Assembly: GCF_004216565.1 (NCBI RefSeq)
Contig: NZ_SGWV01000007.1
Span: 248,001-312,000 of the forward strand
Source of the DNA: Sphaerotilus mobilis
GTDB lineage: Bacteria; Pseudomonadota; Gammaproteobacteria; Burkholderiales; Burkholderiaceae_C
Length of the DNA: 64,000 nucleotides
Direction: 5' to 3'
Shown here: positions 9,812 to 18,517 of the stretch, one piece after another
How the letters are laid out: each line of letters starts with the position of its first letter
Numbering within the stretch: the first letter of the stretch is position 1
Notes under the pieces: model-generated
Seen by the model: the letters and a program-made list of their open reading frames with translations, nothing else
What the model was told of the DNA's origin: nothing
Databases searched by the model: none
Program-made: the position numbers and the translations under genes

Positions 9812-10960
9812 ATGAACGCCCCGAGCTCCCTGCCGCCCGGCCGTCCGGCCCAGGCCCCGTCTCGCGCAGCGACCGGCCTGCGTGCGGCCGCCGCAAGGGG
9901 CGCGCTGCTCACCGGCGGTCTGAAGGAAAGCCGGCTCGACGAGGAACAGTTCGCCCACGACCTGGCGCTGATGCTGCGCTCCGGCCTGAGCCTGATCGAG
10001 GCCCTGCGCACCGTCGCCGAGCGCCAGAGCGGCGGCGCGGCCCAGGCCATGAACCGCCTGCTCGAAGCACTGCGCCAAGGCGAGACCCTGTCGACCGCGC
10101 TGCAGGCCAGCGGCCACTTCAGCACCGCCATGCTGGCCTGCGTCAAGGCCAGCGAGCTGACCGGCGACCTCGGTGACGCGCTGACCCGCTACGCCACCAA
10201 CGCGACCCGGCTGCGCCAGTTGCGCAGCAAGCTGATCTCGGCCTGTGTCTACCCGGCCCTGCTGGTGTCGGTAGCGACGCTGGTGGTGCTGTTCCTGCTG
10301 ATGTACGTGGTGCCGCGCTTCGCGCTGGTGCTCGAAGGCGCGGCGCGCGACATGTCGCCGATGTCGCGCCTGCTGATCGATGTCGGCATGGCGCTGTCGA
10401 CCGTGCAGGGCCCCTTGCTGGCGACCATGCTGGGCAGCGTCGGTCTGCTGGTCTGGGTGCTGCTGCGGGCCGCCCGGGCTGGCCGGCTGGGCTCGATGAT
10501 GATGAACGCGGCCGGCCGGCTGCCCTGGCTGCGTGGCCTGGTCCGGACCTATGGCCAGGCCCAGCTGGCGCGCACCGGCGCGATGCTGGCGCGCTCGGGC
10601 GTGCCGGCGCTCAAGGCGCTGGGCATGTGCCGGGCGCTGCTGTCGGCGCCCGACCAGCCCCGCCTGGACCGCGCACTGGCGGCAGCCACCGGCGGCGCGC
10701 CGCTGGCGCAGTCGCTGCATGACAGCGGCCTGGTCGACAACCTCGGGCTGCGCGTGTTGCGCGTGGCCGAGCAGACCGGCGCACTCGACACCGCCCTGGA
10801 CCGCCTGGCCGACGTGCACGACGCGGTCGTCGAACGGGCCCTGGAGCGCCTGGGCCGCGTCATCGAGCCGGTGCTGATGCTGTTCATCGGCGGCGTCGTC
10901 GGCGGCATCGTCGTGCTGATGTACCTGCCCATCTTCCAACTCGCCGCGAGCATCCGCTGA
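9812..10960 (+). CDS. gspF: Inner-membrane secretion platform protein GspF
   Basis: 382 residues with two T2SSF domains: the first from about residue 45 (FAHDLALMLRSGLSLIEALR), the second from about 245 (QLARTGAMLARSGVPALKAL), each followed by hydrophobic helices; the last is near 355-378 (MLFIGGVVGGIVVLMYLP). This polytopic protein couples the cytoplasmic ATPase to pseudopilin assembly. ATG at 9812 is chosen because the upstream extension of this frame lies within gspG. gspE begins 5 bp after the stop. Similarity extends to PilC/MshG, so it cannot by itself separate a type II system from a type IV pilus. Confidence 0.9.
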   Translation: MNAPSSLPPGRPAQAPSRAATGLRAAAARGALLTGGLKESRLDEEQFAHDLALMLRSGLSLIEALRTVAERQSGGAAQAMNRLLEALRQGETLSTALQASGHFSTAMLACVKASELTGDLGDALTRYATNATRLRQLRSKLISACVYPALLVSVATLVVLFLLMYVVPRFALVLEGAARDMSPMSRLLIDVGMALSTVQGPLLATMLGSVGLLVWVLLRAARAGRLGSMMMNAAGRLPWLRGLVRTYGQAQLARTGAMLARSGVPALKALGMCRALLSAPDQPRLDRALAAATGGAPLAQSLHDSGLVDNLGLRVLRVAEQTGALDTALDRLADVHDAVVERALERLGRVIEPVLMLFIGGVVGGIVVLMYLPIFQLAASIR

Positions 10961-10965
10961 GCCCC

Positions 10966-12720
10966 ATGGAAACCCCCCACGAGAACGTCCGCGGCGACCG
11001 CAACGACTCCGGCTACACGCTGGAAGACGGCGGTGCCGACCTGATGCAGGAGCAGGTCAACGCGGTCCAGCAGCGTCTGCTCGACCGCTTCGAGGCCGAG
11101 TCGCAGATCAGCAGCCAGGCCCACGCCCCCGTGCGCGAGGCCGCCTTCCGGCGTTGGCTGGGCGAGGCGAGCGGCATGCTGCTGGGCGACCTGCGCCAGG
11201 CCCGCACCGAGCTGGCCGACTTCACGCTGATCCCGTTCGCGCAAGGCCAGCGCCGCCTGTGCGTGGCGCTGCGCCGTGCCGACCACGCCATCGACCTGGT
11301 GCTGGCCGACCCCTTCGACCGTGGCACGCGGCAGTGGATCGAATCGCGCCTGCGCGAAGGCGGCCACCCGCGCACGCGCTGGTACGTCGCCACGACCGGC
11401 GACGTGCAGGCCTTCTACGGCCGGCTGGAGCGCGAGACCCGCGCGCTGGCGGCCGACACCGGCGGCCTGACCGGCGACGGCGAACGGGGCGACAGCGGCA
11501 CGCTGGAGCTGTCGCTGGCGCAGATCAGCGCCGACGAGAGCCCCGTGGTGCGCTTCCTCAACGGCACGCTCTACGACGCGCTGCAGGCCCAGGCGAGCGA
11601 CATCCACCTCGAATGCGGCCCGCGCGGCCTGGTGGTGAAGTACCGCCTCGACGGCGTGCTGCAGAGCGTCAGCCGGCCCGAAGGCCGCGAGTTCGCCGAC
11701 CGGGTCATCTCGCGCCTGAAGGTGCTGGCCGACCTCGACATCTCCGAGCGCCGGGTGCCGCAGGACGGCCGCCTCAAGCTCAGCCGCTCGGGCCGCGAGA
11801 TCGACGTGCGCGTCTCGATCATGCCCAGCAGCTACGGCGAGGACGCGGTGCTGCGTATCCTCGACCGCTACCAATTGGCGGCCGACCAGACCCTGTCGGT
11901 CGACCACCTGGGCTTCGATGCCCACGCCGCCGCCTTCATCCGCCGGCTGGCCCAGATGCCCTACGGCCTGCTGCTAGTGACCGGCCCGACCGGCTCGGGC
12001 AAGACCACCACGCTCTACGGCGTGCTGTCGGAGATCCACACCGGCCAGGACAAGATGATCACCATCGAGGACCCGGTCGAATACCAGCTGCCCGACGTCC
12101 TGCAGATCCCCGTCAACGAGGCCAAGGGCCTGACCTTCGCGCGCGGCCTGCGCTCGATCCTGCGCCACGACCCGGACCGCATCATGGTCGGCGAGATGCG
12201 CGACGCCGAGACCGCCCAGATCGCGGTGCAGGCGGCGCTGACGGGCCATCAGGTCTATGCGACGGTGCACGCCAACAACGTGTTCGACGTCATCGGCCGC
12301 CTCGCCAGCATGGGCGTGGACCCCTACAACCTGGTGGCCGCGCTCAACGGCGTGGTCGCCCAGCGCCTGGTGCGCGTGATCTGCCCGCACTGCACCGAGC
12401 CGGTCAAGCCCGACCTGGAACTGCTGACCACCAGCGGCCTGGACGAGACCGTCTTTGACCTGCCGTGGCGCTTCCAGCGAGGCCGCGGCTGCAGCCATTG
12501 CCGTGGCACGGGCTACAAGGGCCGCCGCGCCATCGCCCAGACCATGGCGCTGGACATCGAACTCAAGAGCCTGATCGCCGAGCGCGCCAGCCCTGCGCGG
12601 CTGCGCGAGGCCGCCGAGAAGCGCGGCCTGATCACGCTGCGACAAGCCGCCCTCGACTTCGTCAAGGCCGGCGTCACCACCCTGGAGGAAGCCAATCGTG
12701 TCACTGCGGTTCAAGAGTGA
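10966..12720 (+). CDS. gspE: Secretion/pilus assembly ATPase GspE
   Basis: 584 residues. An N-terminal region of ~190 residues is followed by the conserved GspE core: QASDIHLE near 205, Walker A GPTGSGKTTTLYG near 340, Asp box TIEDPVEY near 365, Walker B DPDRIMVGEMRD near 405 and the His box TVHANN near 425. The tetracysteine zinc motif (CPHC near 472, CSHC near 507) typical of GspE/MshE is intact. It powers pseudopilus or pilus assembly from the cytoplasmic face. Its 3' end overlaps the next gene by 23 bp, a sign of translational coupling. The N-terminal domain differs from textbook GspE, closer to MshE/PilB-like versions; the GspE name is the safest. Confidence 0.92.
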   Translation: METPHENVRGDRNDSGYTLEDGGADLMQEQVNAVQQRLLDRFEAESQISSQAHAPVREAAFRRWLGEASGMLLGDLRQARTELADFTLIPFAQGQRRLCVALRRADHAIDLVLADPFDRGTRQWIESRLREGGHPRTRWYVATTGDVQAFYGRLERETRALAADTGGLTGDGERGDSGTLELSLAQISADESPVVRFLNGTLYDALQAQASDIHLECGPRGLVVKYRLDGVLQSVSRPEGREFADRVISRLKVLADLDISERRVPQDGRLKLSRSGREIDVRVSIMPSSYGEDAVLRILDRYQLAADQTLSVDHLGFDAHAAAFIRRLAQMPYGLLLVTGPTGSGKTTTLYGVLSEIHTGQDKMITIEDPVEYQLPDVLQIPVNEAKGLTFARGLRSILRHDPDRIMVGEMRDAETAQIAVQAALTGHQVYATVHANNVFDVIGRLASMGVDPYNLVAALNGVVAQRLVRVICPHCTEPVKPDLELLTTSGLDETVFDLPWRFQRGRGCSHCRGTGYKGRRAIAQTMALDIELKSLIAERASPARLREAAEKRGLITLRQAALDFVKAGVTTLEEANRVTAVQE

Positions 12721-13561
12721 GCTGAGCCTGAACCTGCGCATGCGCAGCTGCCAGGCCGAGCTGCTGCCGGCCGGGTGGAACAGCCGCCCGGTGGCGGTGG
12801 CCAGTGGCTCCGGCGAAGGCGCCAGCGCGCTGACGGCGGCGCTGTCGGCGCTGCGTCTGGCCGACATCGAGGAGTTGCCGCGCCAGGCCGCCCTCACGGT
12901 CGCCGACGAATACCTGTACTACCTGCTGCTCGACGACGACCTCGGCTGGGGCCAGGCCTTGCAGGAAGCCACCTTGCGCTTCGCCGCCGACCTGGGTCGT
13001 GACGACCTGCGTGTGCAGGTCACGCCGCTGAAAAACGGCGAACGCTGGCTGGCCGTCGCCGCCGCCGAGCCGGACGTGGCCGCCTGGACCGAGGCGCTGG
13101 CGCTGTCGGGCGTGCAGCTGCAGCGCCTGCATCCCGCGCTGGTCGAGGACCTGCGCCGGCTGGCGCCGCAGATTCCGGAAAACGATGCCGTGCTGGCCCT
13201 GCTGCGCGAGGAAGGCATGTCCCTGGTGCTGATCCGCGACGGCCTGCCGACGCAGCTGGCCTGGGAACGCTTCGAGGCCGCCGATGCGGTGACGATGGAA
13301 CAGCGCCTGCGCGCCTTCGTGCGCAGCGTGCCGCAGGCCGACGAGTGTGTGGTCTACCTGCTGCCCGAGAGCCAGGCGCTGTGCCGCTATGTCTGGGGCG
13401 GTGGCCAGGGCCAGTCCCTCGGCCACGCCCACAGCCAGGTCGGCGCACTGGTGCCCGCACCGCTGGACGGCATGCCCCGGCCCAGCAACATGCCGCTGGG
13501 CGCGCGGGGTGCAGCCGCCTCGCTGGACGCGGGTGCCGGTGGTCAGGGAGGTGCGGCATGA
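12698..13561 (+). CDS. Cytoplasmic assembly protein in PilM/MshI/GspL position
   Basis: 287 residues, GTG start overlapping the end of gspE. It has no signal peptide or clear membrane helix; the last 45 residues are Gly/Ala/Pro-rich and probably disordered. I do not recognise a strong family motif. The position directly before a PilN-like membrane protein, and the mix of alternating strands and short helices (EYLYYLLLDDDLGWGQAL; GMSLVLIRDG), suggest the cytoplasmic actin-like partner role played by PilM, MshI or the GspL cytoplasmic domain. The stop overlaps the next ATG (ATGA). Function is inferred from order, not from residues. Confidence 0.75.
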   Translation: MSLRFKSELSLNLRMRSCQAELLPAGWNSRPVAVASGSGEGASALTAALSALRLADIEELPRQAALTVADEYLYYLLLDDDLGWGQALQEATLRFAADLGRDDLRVQVTPLKNGERWLAVAAAEPDVAAWTEALALSGVQLQRLHPALVEDLRRLAPQIPENDAVLALLREEGMSLVLIRDGLPTQLAWERFEAADAVTMEQRLRAFVRSVPQADECVVYLLPESQALCRYVWGGGQGQSLGHAHSQVGALVPAPLDGMPRPSNMPLGARGAAASLDAGAGGQGGAA

Positions 13562-14127
13562 AGCGCATCCACGCCGTTGACCTGCTCAACGACCGCCACA
13601 CGCCCTGGGGCGGCTGGGCACTGGCCGCTGCAGGGCTGCTGCTGGCCGCCGTGGCGCTGCTGCCGCTGCTGCCGCTGCGTGCCGACATCGAGGCCCGCGA
13701 ACAGTCGGTCAACGCGGTGCGACGCGCCAGCGCGGCGGCCGATGCGCCGATCGAGCTGTCGGCCAACGACCGGCGTCGACAGGCCCAGGCGCGTCGGCTG
13801 CTGGTGCAGCTCGAAGCCCCCTGGAACGAGCTGTTCAACCTGCTGGAGCAGAACGCTGACCCGCAGGTCGGCCTGCTGCGGCTGGAGCCTGACGCCGCCA
13901 GCGGCCAGATCCGCGTCATGGCCTTGGCCCGCAACCTGGGTGCGATGGCCAGCTGGCTGCGCCGCCTGGAACAGGACCCGCGGCTGGCCGATGTGCAGAT
14001 CGTGCAGCACCAGATCGAGGACCAGCAGCCCGGTCGCCCGGTGCGCTTCAACATCGTCGCCCGCTGGCGCGGCGCCGCAGCGGCGCCGCTGCGCGTGGCC
14101 GAGCGCGGCACGGAGGTGACCCCTTGA
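13558..14127 (+). CDS. PilN/MshJ-like inner-membrane assembly protein
   Basis: 189 residues: a short cytoplasmic N-terminus (MKRIHAVDLLNDRH), one membrane helix at about 20-40 (ALAAAGLLLAAVALLPLLPL), then a periplasmic domain with an initial coiled coil. The single-helix plus ferredoxin-like periplasmic layout and the motif NLLEQNADPQVGLLRLEP fit PilN- or GspL-type proteins that link the cytoplasmic platform to the secretin. Start and stop overlap both neighbours (ATGA before, TTGA after), so it belongs to the translationally coupled core of the operon. Assignment is by topology and order. Confidence 0.78.
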   Translation: MKRIHAVDLLNDRHTPWGGWALAAAGLLLAAVALLPLLPLRADIEAREQSVNAVRRASAAADAPIELSANDRRRQAQARRLLVQLEAPWNELFNLLEQNADPQVGLLRLEPDAASGQIRVMALARNLGAMASWLRRLEQDPRLADVQIVQHQIEDQQPGRPVRFNIVARWRGAAAAPLRVAERGTEVTP

Positions 14128-14750
14128 GCGAACAACTGAACCCCCTGCCGGCGACGGGCCGGAGCGGTCCGCCGCTGCTGCGCCGCCTCGGCGTGGCCTG
14201 GCGCCTGCACGTCGGTCGCCCGGGCCTGATCGGCCTGGTCGGCCTGCTGGCGGCGATCTACCTGCTGGCCGTCGAGGGCCCGTCGCTCAAGCAGCGTCAG
14301 GCCGAACTGGCCCAGCGCCAGGCGAGCTTGCAGGAAGAGGCCGCCAAGGCGCCGACTGGCGGCCAGCGGCCGGCCCGCTTGGCCGCCGTCAGCAACGCCA
14401 TCGCGCTGCTGGAGAGCCTGCCGCCGCCGAGCCAGCGCGGTGCCGACCTGACCCGTCTGGTTGAGCTGTCGCAGCAGCTCAAGGTCGAGCTGGCCCGTGG
14501 CGACTACGCGGTCGAGCGCCTGGACGGCGCGGCCGATGCCGCCGCGCTGGGCGACGAGGCGATCTCGCAGTGGCGCCTCCAGCTGCCGGTGCGCGGCAGC
14601 TACGCGCAGCTGCGTCGCTACACCGCCGAGATGCTCAACACGATGCCGCACGTGGCGCTGGACGGCCTGCAGATCGACCGGCCCGACACCCAGCAGGCCG
14701 AGTTGGAGACCACCTTGCGCATCACCTTCTTCTACCGGGGGCGCTCATGA
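14124..14750 (+). CDS. PilO/GspM-like inner-membrane assembly protein
   Basis: 208 residues with a TTG start that overlaps the preceding TGA. One membrane helix at about 34-52 (GLIGLVGLLAAIYLLAV), a coiled coil (QRQAELAQRQASLQEEAAK), then a periplasmic domain with QWRLQLPVRGSYAQLRRYTAEML, the pattern seen in PilO/GspM domains. It should pair with the PilN-like protein. The stop overlaps the next ATG. The non-ATG start is supported by the uninterrupted overlap arrangement and lack of a good downstream ATG before the helix. Confidence 0.78.
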   Translation: MSEQLNPLPATGRSGPPLLRRLGVAWRLHVGRPGLIGLVGLLAAIYLLAVEGPSLKQRQAELAQRQASLQEEAAKAPTGGQRPARLAAVSNAIALLESLPPPSQRGADLTRLVELSQQLKVELARGDYAVERLDGAADAAALGDEAISQWRLQLPVRGSYAQLRRYTAEMLNTMPHVALDGLQIDRPDTQQAELETTLRITFFYRGRS

Positions 14751-15370
14751 GCCGCGCGGCACCCGCCAGAAGCAAGACCTGGCTGTGGGCGGCCGCTGCG
14801 GCCGTCGTCGCTTGGTCGGGCTGGATCGTGCTGAAGGGCGAGGACACGGTCGAACCGGTCGCCAAGGCAGACCGCGCCAATCGCCGTCCGGCCACGCCGG
14901 TCGAGCGCATGAGCGCCACCAGCCCGGCCGGCGCCCGCGAGGCCCTGCCGGCCGCGCCGGGCCTGTCCGCATCCGCCTCGGGCACGGCCATGCAGGCCGC
15001 CCGGCTCGAACCCCGCGCCCAGGCCGATGCCTTCGGCGCGCGCAGCTTCGAGCCCGCGCCGCCCCCGGCGCCCAAGGCCGCCCCGGTGGTGGCCGCACCA
15101 CCGCCGCCGGCCGCACCGGTGGTCGCCGCCGCACCGGCCGCGCCGCCCTTGCCCACCCTGCCCTACAAGTTCGTCGGCATGCTCGAGACGCTGCCCAGCA
15201 AGAAGCCGCAGGTCTTCTTGTCGGTGGGCGACAAGCTGCTGGTCGCCGGCCCGGGCGATGCGCTCGAGGGCGGTTTCCGCCTCGATGCCATCAAGCCCAC
15301 CGAACTCGTCTTCATCCACGTGCAGCAGGGTGTGACCGTGCGCATGCCCCTTTCCGGAGCTCCCTCGTGA
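14747..15370 (+). CDS. PilP/GspC-like periplasmic connector protein
   Basis: 207 residues: N-terminal membrane anchor at about 10-28 (TWLWAAAAAVVAWSGWIVL), a long Ala/Pro-rich linker (to ~135) and a small C-terminal beta domain (LPYKFVGMLETLPSKKPQVFLSVGDKLLVAG). That domain resembles the homology region of GspC and the PilP fold, which contact the secretin N0/N1 domains. The next gene is the secretin and its GTG start overlaps this stop, supporting the role. A proline-rich spacer crossing the periplasm is usual for these connectors. Confidence 0.8.
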   Translation: MSRAAPARSKTWLWAAAAAVVAWSGWIVLKGEDTVEPVAKADRANRRPATPVERMSATSPAGAREALPAAPGLSASASGTAMQAARLEPRAQADAFGARSFEPAPPPAPKAAPVVAAPPPPAAPVVAAAPAAPPLPTLPYKFVGMLETLPSKKPQVFLSVGDKLLVAGPGDALEGGFRLDAIKPTELVFIHVQQGVTVRMPLSGAPS

Positions 15371-17469
15371 AGAGTACCTATCGCCGCCCCCTGACCCGGC
15401 TGACCCTGGCCTGTGCCGTGGTGCTGTCGGGCTGCGCCGCCCAGCGCGTGCACGAAGACGGCCTGAATGCCATGGCCAGCGGCCGCAGCGCCGAAGGCCT
15501 GCAGCAGTTGCGCCAGGCCGCCGAGATGGAGCCGGGCAACGCCCGTTACCGCATCGACTACCTGTCCCAGCGCACCCTGCTCACGCATGGCCTGAGCAGC
15601 AAGGCCGACGACGCCCGCAGCGCCGGCCAGTTCGATGAGGCCGCCAAGCTCTACCGCGAGGCGCTGATGCTCGACCCTTCCAGCGACCGCGCCCAGCGTG
15701 GCCTGCAGGCGGTGCAGGACCAGCGCCGCATCGAGGGCGTGCGCAACCAGGTCGACACCTTCCTCAAGGGCAAGCAGAACGAGCAGGCGCTGGAAGCCGT
15801 GCGGCGGGCCCAGCGCGAGCTGCCCAACCGGGCCGAGCTGACCGCGCTGGCGCGTCTGGTCGATGAACGCATCGAGGCCGACCGCGTCGAGCGCGAGCGC
15901 AGCGCCGGCCTGGAGGCCGCCTTCAAGCGCCCGGTCACGCTGCAGTTCCGCGATGCCAACGTGAAGATGGTGTTCGAGGCGCTGTCGCGCACGGCCAGCA
16001 TCAACATCATCCTGGACCGCGACGTGCGCGCCGACCTGCGCACCACGATCTATGTCCAGAACGCCTCGGTCGAGGACACGCTCGACCTGATCCTGCTGCA
16101 GAACCAGCTGGAAAAGCGCGTGCTCAACGGCAACACGCTGTTCATCTACCCGGCCACGGCGGCCAAGCAGCGCGAGTACAACGAGCTGAAGGTGCGCAGC
16201 TTCCAGCTGAGCAACATCGAGGCCACGCAGATGGCCACGATCATCAAGACCATGCTCAAGACGCGCGACGTCGTGACCGACGCCAAGACCAACTCGCTGG
16301 TCATGCGCGACACGCCGGCCGCGATCGCGGTGGCCGAGAAGCTGATCGCGGCCAATGACGTGCCCGATCCCGAGGTGATGCTGGAGGTGCAGGTGCTGGA
16401 GGTCTCGGCCGACCGCAGCTCCAACCTCGGCCTGAAGTTCCCCGATTCCTTCTCGCTGTCGACCCCGTCGACCGCCACCACGCTGGGCGCCCTGCGCGGC
16501 CTGGGCACCGATGACCTGACCGCCAGCAGCCTGAGCCTGGGCCTGAACCTGCTGCTGCAAGACACCGACACCAACATCCTCGCCAGCCCGCGCATCCGCG
16601 CCCGCAACAAGGAAAAGGCCCGCATCCTGGTGGGCGACAAGGTGCCGGTCATCACCAACCTGATCTCGCCGCAGCAGAACGGGTCCAACTCGGTCATCAC
16701 CGGCTCGGTGCAGTACGTCGACGTGGGCATCAAGCTGGAGGTCGAGCCGCAGGTCTATGCCGATTCGGACGTCGGCATCAAGGTCAACCTCGAGGTCAGC
16801 AACATCGCCCGGACCATCACCACCGCGTCGGGCGTGGCCTACCAGATCGGCACCCGCAACGCGACCACCGCGCTGCGCCTGCGTGACGGCGAGACCCAGG
16901 TGCTGGCCGGCCTGATCAACGACCAGGACCGCAGCACGGCCAGCAAGCTGCCGGGTCTGGGCCAGCTGCCCATCCTGGGGCGGCTGTTCAGCTCGACCAA
17001 TGCGTCGGGCGGCAAGACCGAGATCATCCTGTCGATCACGCCGCGCATCGTGCGGGCGACGGCGACGCCCGAGGCCCGCCTGGGCGAGATCTGGTCGGGC
17101 ACCGAATCGACCGTGCGTGACCGGCCGCTGCGCATCGACCCGATCGGCTCGGTCCGCACCGGCACCCCGGTCGGCGGTGCGGGTGTGGTGGGCAGTTCGG
17201 GCGCCGGGGCCAGTGGTGCTGGAGCCGGAGCAGGAGCCGCTGCTGGTGGCGCCGCCGCAGCCGGCGTGCCCGCCGCGCCGCGCGTCTCCGGTCCGGCCCG
17301 TGCCAGCCTGCCGGCCCGGCGCGTGCCGGGGATCACGCCCGCGCAGCCAGCCGCAGCCGCAGCCGCAGCCGCCGCTGCCGCCGCGTCGGCCCCGGCACCG
17401 GTCGAGGAAGCGCCGGTCGACACCGCCCCGGTGGCTTCCGAGGAAGAGACCGCTCCGGTCGCGCAGTGA
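15367..17469 (+). CDS. Outer-membrane secretin, lipoprotein (GspD/MshL-like)
   Basis: 700 residues, GTG start. The signal ends in a lipobox (VVLSGC, Cys23), so the secretin is probably lipidated and may not need a separate pilotin. Residues ~25-175 are helical and TPR-like; the N0/STN region follows (KRPVTLQFRDANVKMVFEAL), then the secretin N domain and the secretin core with VPVITNLIS and the conserved end block LPGLGQLPILGRLFSS. After ~565 comes a low-complexity Gly/Ala/Pro tail with a run of 12-13 alanines near the end. The N-terminal repeats and lipobox are more like MshL/BfpB-type secretins than classical GspD. It forms the outer-membrane gate of the machine. Confidence 0.9.
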   Translation: MKSTYRRPLTRLTLACAVVLSGCAAQRVHEDGLNAMASGRSAEGLQQLRQAAEMEPGNARYRIDYLSQRTLLTHGLSSKADDARSAGQFDEAAKLYREALMLDPSSDRAQRGLQAVQDQRRIEGVRNQVDTFLKGKQNEQALEAVRRAQRELPNRAELTALARLVDERIEADRVERERSAGLEAAFKRPVTLQFRDANVKMVFEALSRTASINIILDRDVRADLRTTIYVQNASVEDTLDLILLQNQLEKRVLNGNTLFIYPATAAKQREYNELKVRSFQLSNIEATQMATIIKTMLKTRDVVTDAKTNSLVMRDTPAAIAVAEKLIAANDVPDPEVMLEVQVLEVSADRSSNLGLKFPDSFSLSTPSTATTLGALRGLGTDDLTASSLSLGLNLLLQDTDTNILASPRIRARNKEKARILVGDKVPVITNLISPQQNGSNSVITGSVQYVDVGIKLEVEPQVYADSDVGIKVNLEVSNIARTITTASGVAYQIGTRNATTALRLRDGETQVLAGLINDQDRSTASKLPGLGQLPILGRLFSSTNASGGKTEIILSITPRIVRATATPEARLGEIWSGTESTVRDRPLRIDPIGSVRTGTPVGGAGVVGSSGAGASGAGAGAGAAAGGAAAAGVPAAPRVSGPARASLPARRVPGITPAQPAAAAAAAAAAAASAPAPVEEAPVDTAPVASEEETAPVAQ

Positions 17470-17969
17470 GCCGCATGAGGACCTGGCCGGTGCGCACCCG
17501 CGGCTTCACGCTGATCGAGCTGGTCGTCACGCTGGCCCTGCTGGGCGTGCTGGCGATGGTGGCCGCACCGATGGCCGAGCTGGCGGTGCAACGCAGCAAG
17601 GAACAGGAGCTGCGCAGCGCGCTGCGCGAGATCCGCGGCGCGCTCGACCGCCACAAGCAGGCGGCCGAGCAGGGCCAGATCGCTCGCAAGCCGGGCGATT
17701 CGGGCTACCCGCCCAGCCTGGAGGTGCTCGAACAGGGCATCGACCTGGTCGCCAAGAACATCGGCGAGGGCGAGACCCGCAAGCTCTACCTGCTGCGGCG
17801 CGTGCCGCGTGACCCGTTTGCCGACCCGGCCCTGCCGGCCGCACGCACCTGGGCCTTGCGCAGCTACGACAGCCCGCCGGACGACCCACGTTCGGGCGAC
17901 GATGTCTTCGACGTGCACTCCAAGGCCGAAGGCAAGGGCCTCAACGGCGTGCCCTACAACAAGTGGTGA
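17466..17969 (+). CDS. Pseudopilin, PulG-like
   Basis: 167 residues with a short leader: cleavage after TRG, then FTLIELVVTLALLGVLAMVAAP with Glu at +5. The globular part has DPFADPALPAARTWALRSY and ends in GLNGVPYNKW, resembling the PulG-type pseudopilins found next to such secretins in Burkholderiales. The GTG at 17466 overlaps the secretin stop; an ATG at 17475 is an equally good start and keeps the prepilin signal. It is one of four pseudopilin-like genes in the operon and could be a minor tip or an alternative major subunit. Confidence 0.85.
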   Translation: MSRMRTWPVRTRGFTLIELVVTLALLGVLAMVAAPMAELAVQRSKEQELRSALREIRGALDRHKQAAEQGQIARKPGDSGYPPSLEVLEQGIDLVAKNIGEGETRKLYLLRRVPRDPFADPALPAARTWALRSYDSPPDDPRSGDDVFDVHSKAEGKGLNGVPYNKW

Positions 17970-18016
17970 ACGCCGCGCGCACGCCGGCCGGCCCGCCTCA
18001 TCCAGCGATCGACGCC

Positions 18017-18517
18017 ATGACTCCCAAGCCCTTGTCCCGACCGATGCCGACACGCCCGACACGCCGCAGCCGGCTCGGCTTCACGCTGATGGAGCTGGTG
18101 GTCGTGATGACGCTGATCGGCCTGCTGCTGACGGTGGCGCTGCCGCGCTACCTGGACGCGCTCGACCGCGGCAAGGAAAAGGTGCTCGAACGCAACCTGA
18201 CCCTGATGCGCGAGGCCATCGATCGGCACTACGGCGACACCGGCAAATACCCCGACCGGCTGGAGGACCTGGTGGCACGGCGCTACCTGCGCGCCATCCC
18301 GTCCGATCCCTTCCTGGAGAAGCCGACCTGGGTCGTTGTGGCGCCCAGCGACCTGACGCTCGGCGGCGTCATCGACGTCGACAGCACCGGCCTGGACAGC
18401 AACGGCAAAGAGCGCACCCCGCGTCAGGTTCAGGACGAATCGCAAGCCACGCCCTCGGTGGCCAACGGCGCACGCATCACCGTGACGGTGACGCGCCAAC
18501 CCGACTTCGAACGTTGA
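18017..18517 (+). CDS. Pseudopilin, PulG/GspH-like
   Basis: About 166 residues from the ATG at 18017. The reading frame is open from a GTG at 17963 overlapping the previous stop, and a shorter start at 18044 is also possible; the leader length is therefore uncertain. Prepilin site: SRLG followed by FTLMELVVVMTLIGLLLTVALP, Glu at +5. Then EKVLERNLTLMREAIDRHYGDTGKYPDRLEDLV, a pattern of small pseudopilins, and a disordered tail. The stop TGA shares its A with the next ATG. Likely a minor pseudopilin processed by a PilD-type peptidase encoded elsewhere. Confidence 0.82.
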   Translation: MTPKPLSRPMPTRPTRRSRLGFTLMELVVVMTLIGLLLTVALPRYLDALDRGKEKVLERNLTLMREAIDRHYGDTGKYPDRLEDLVARRYLRAIPSDPFLEKPTWVVVAPSDLTLGGVIDVDSTGLDSNGKERTPRQVQDESQATPSVANGARITVTVTRQPDFER

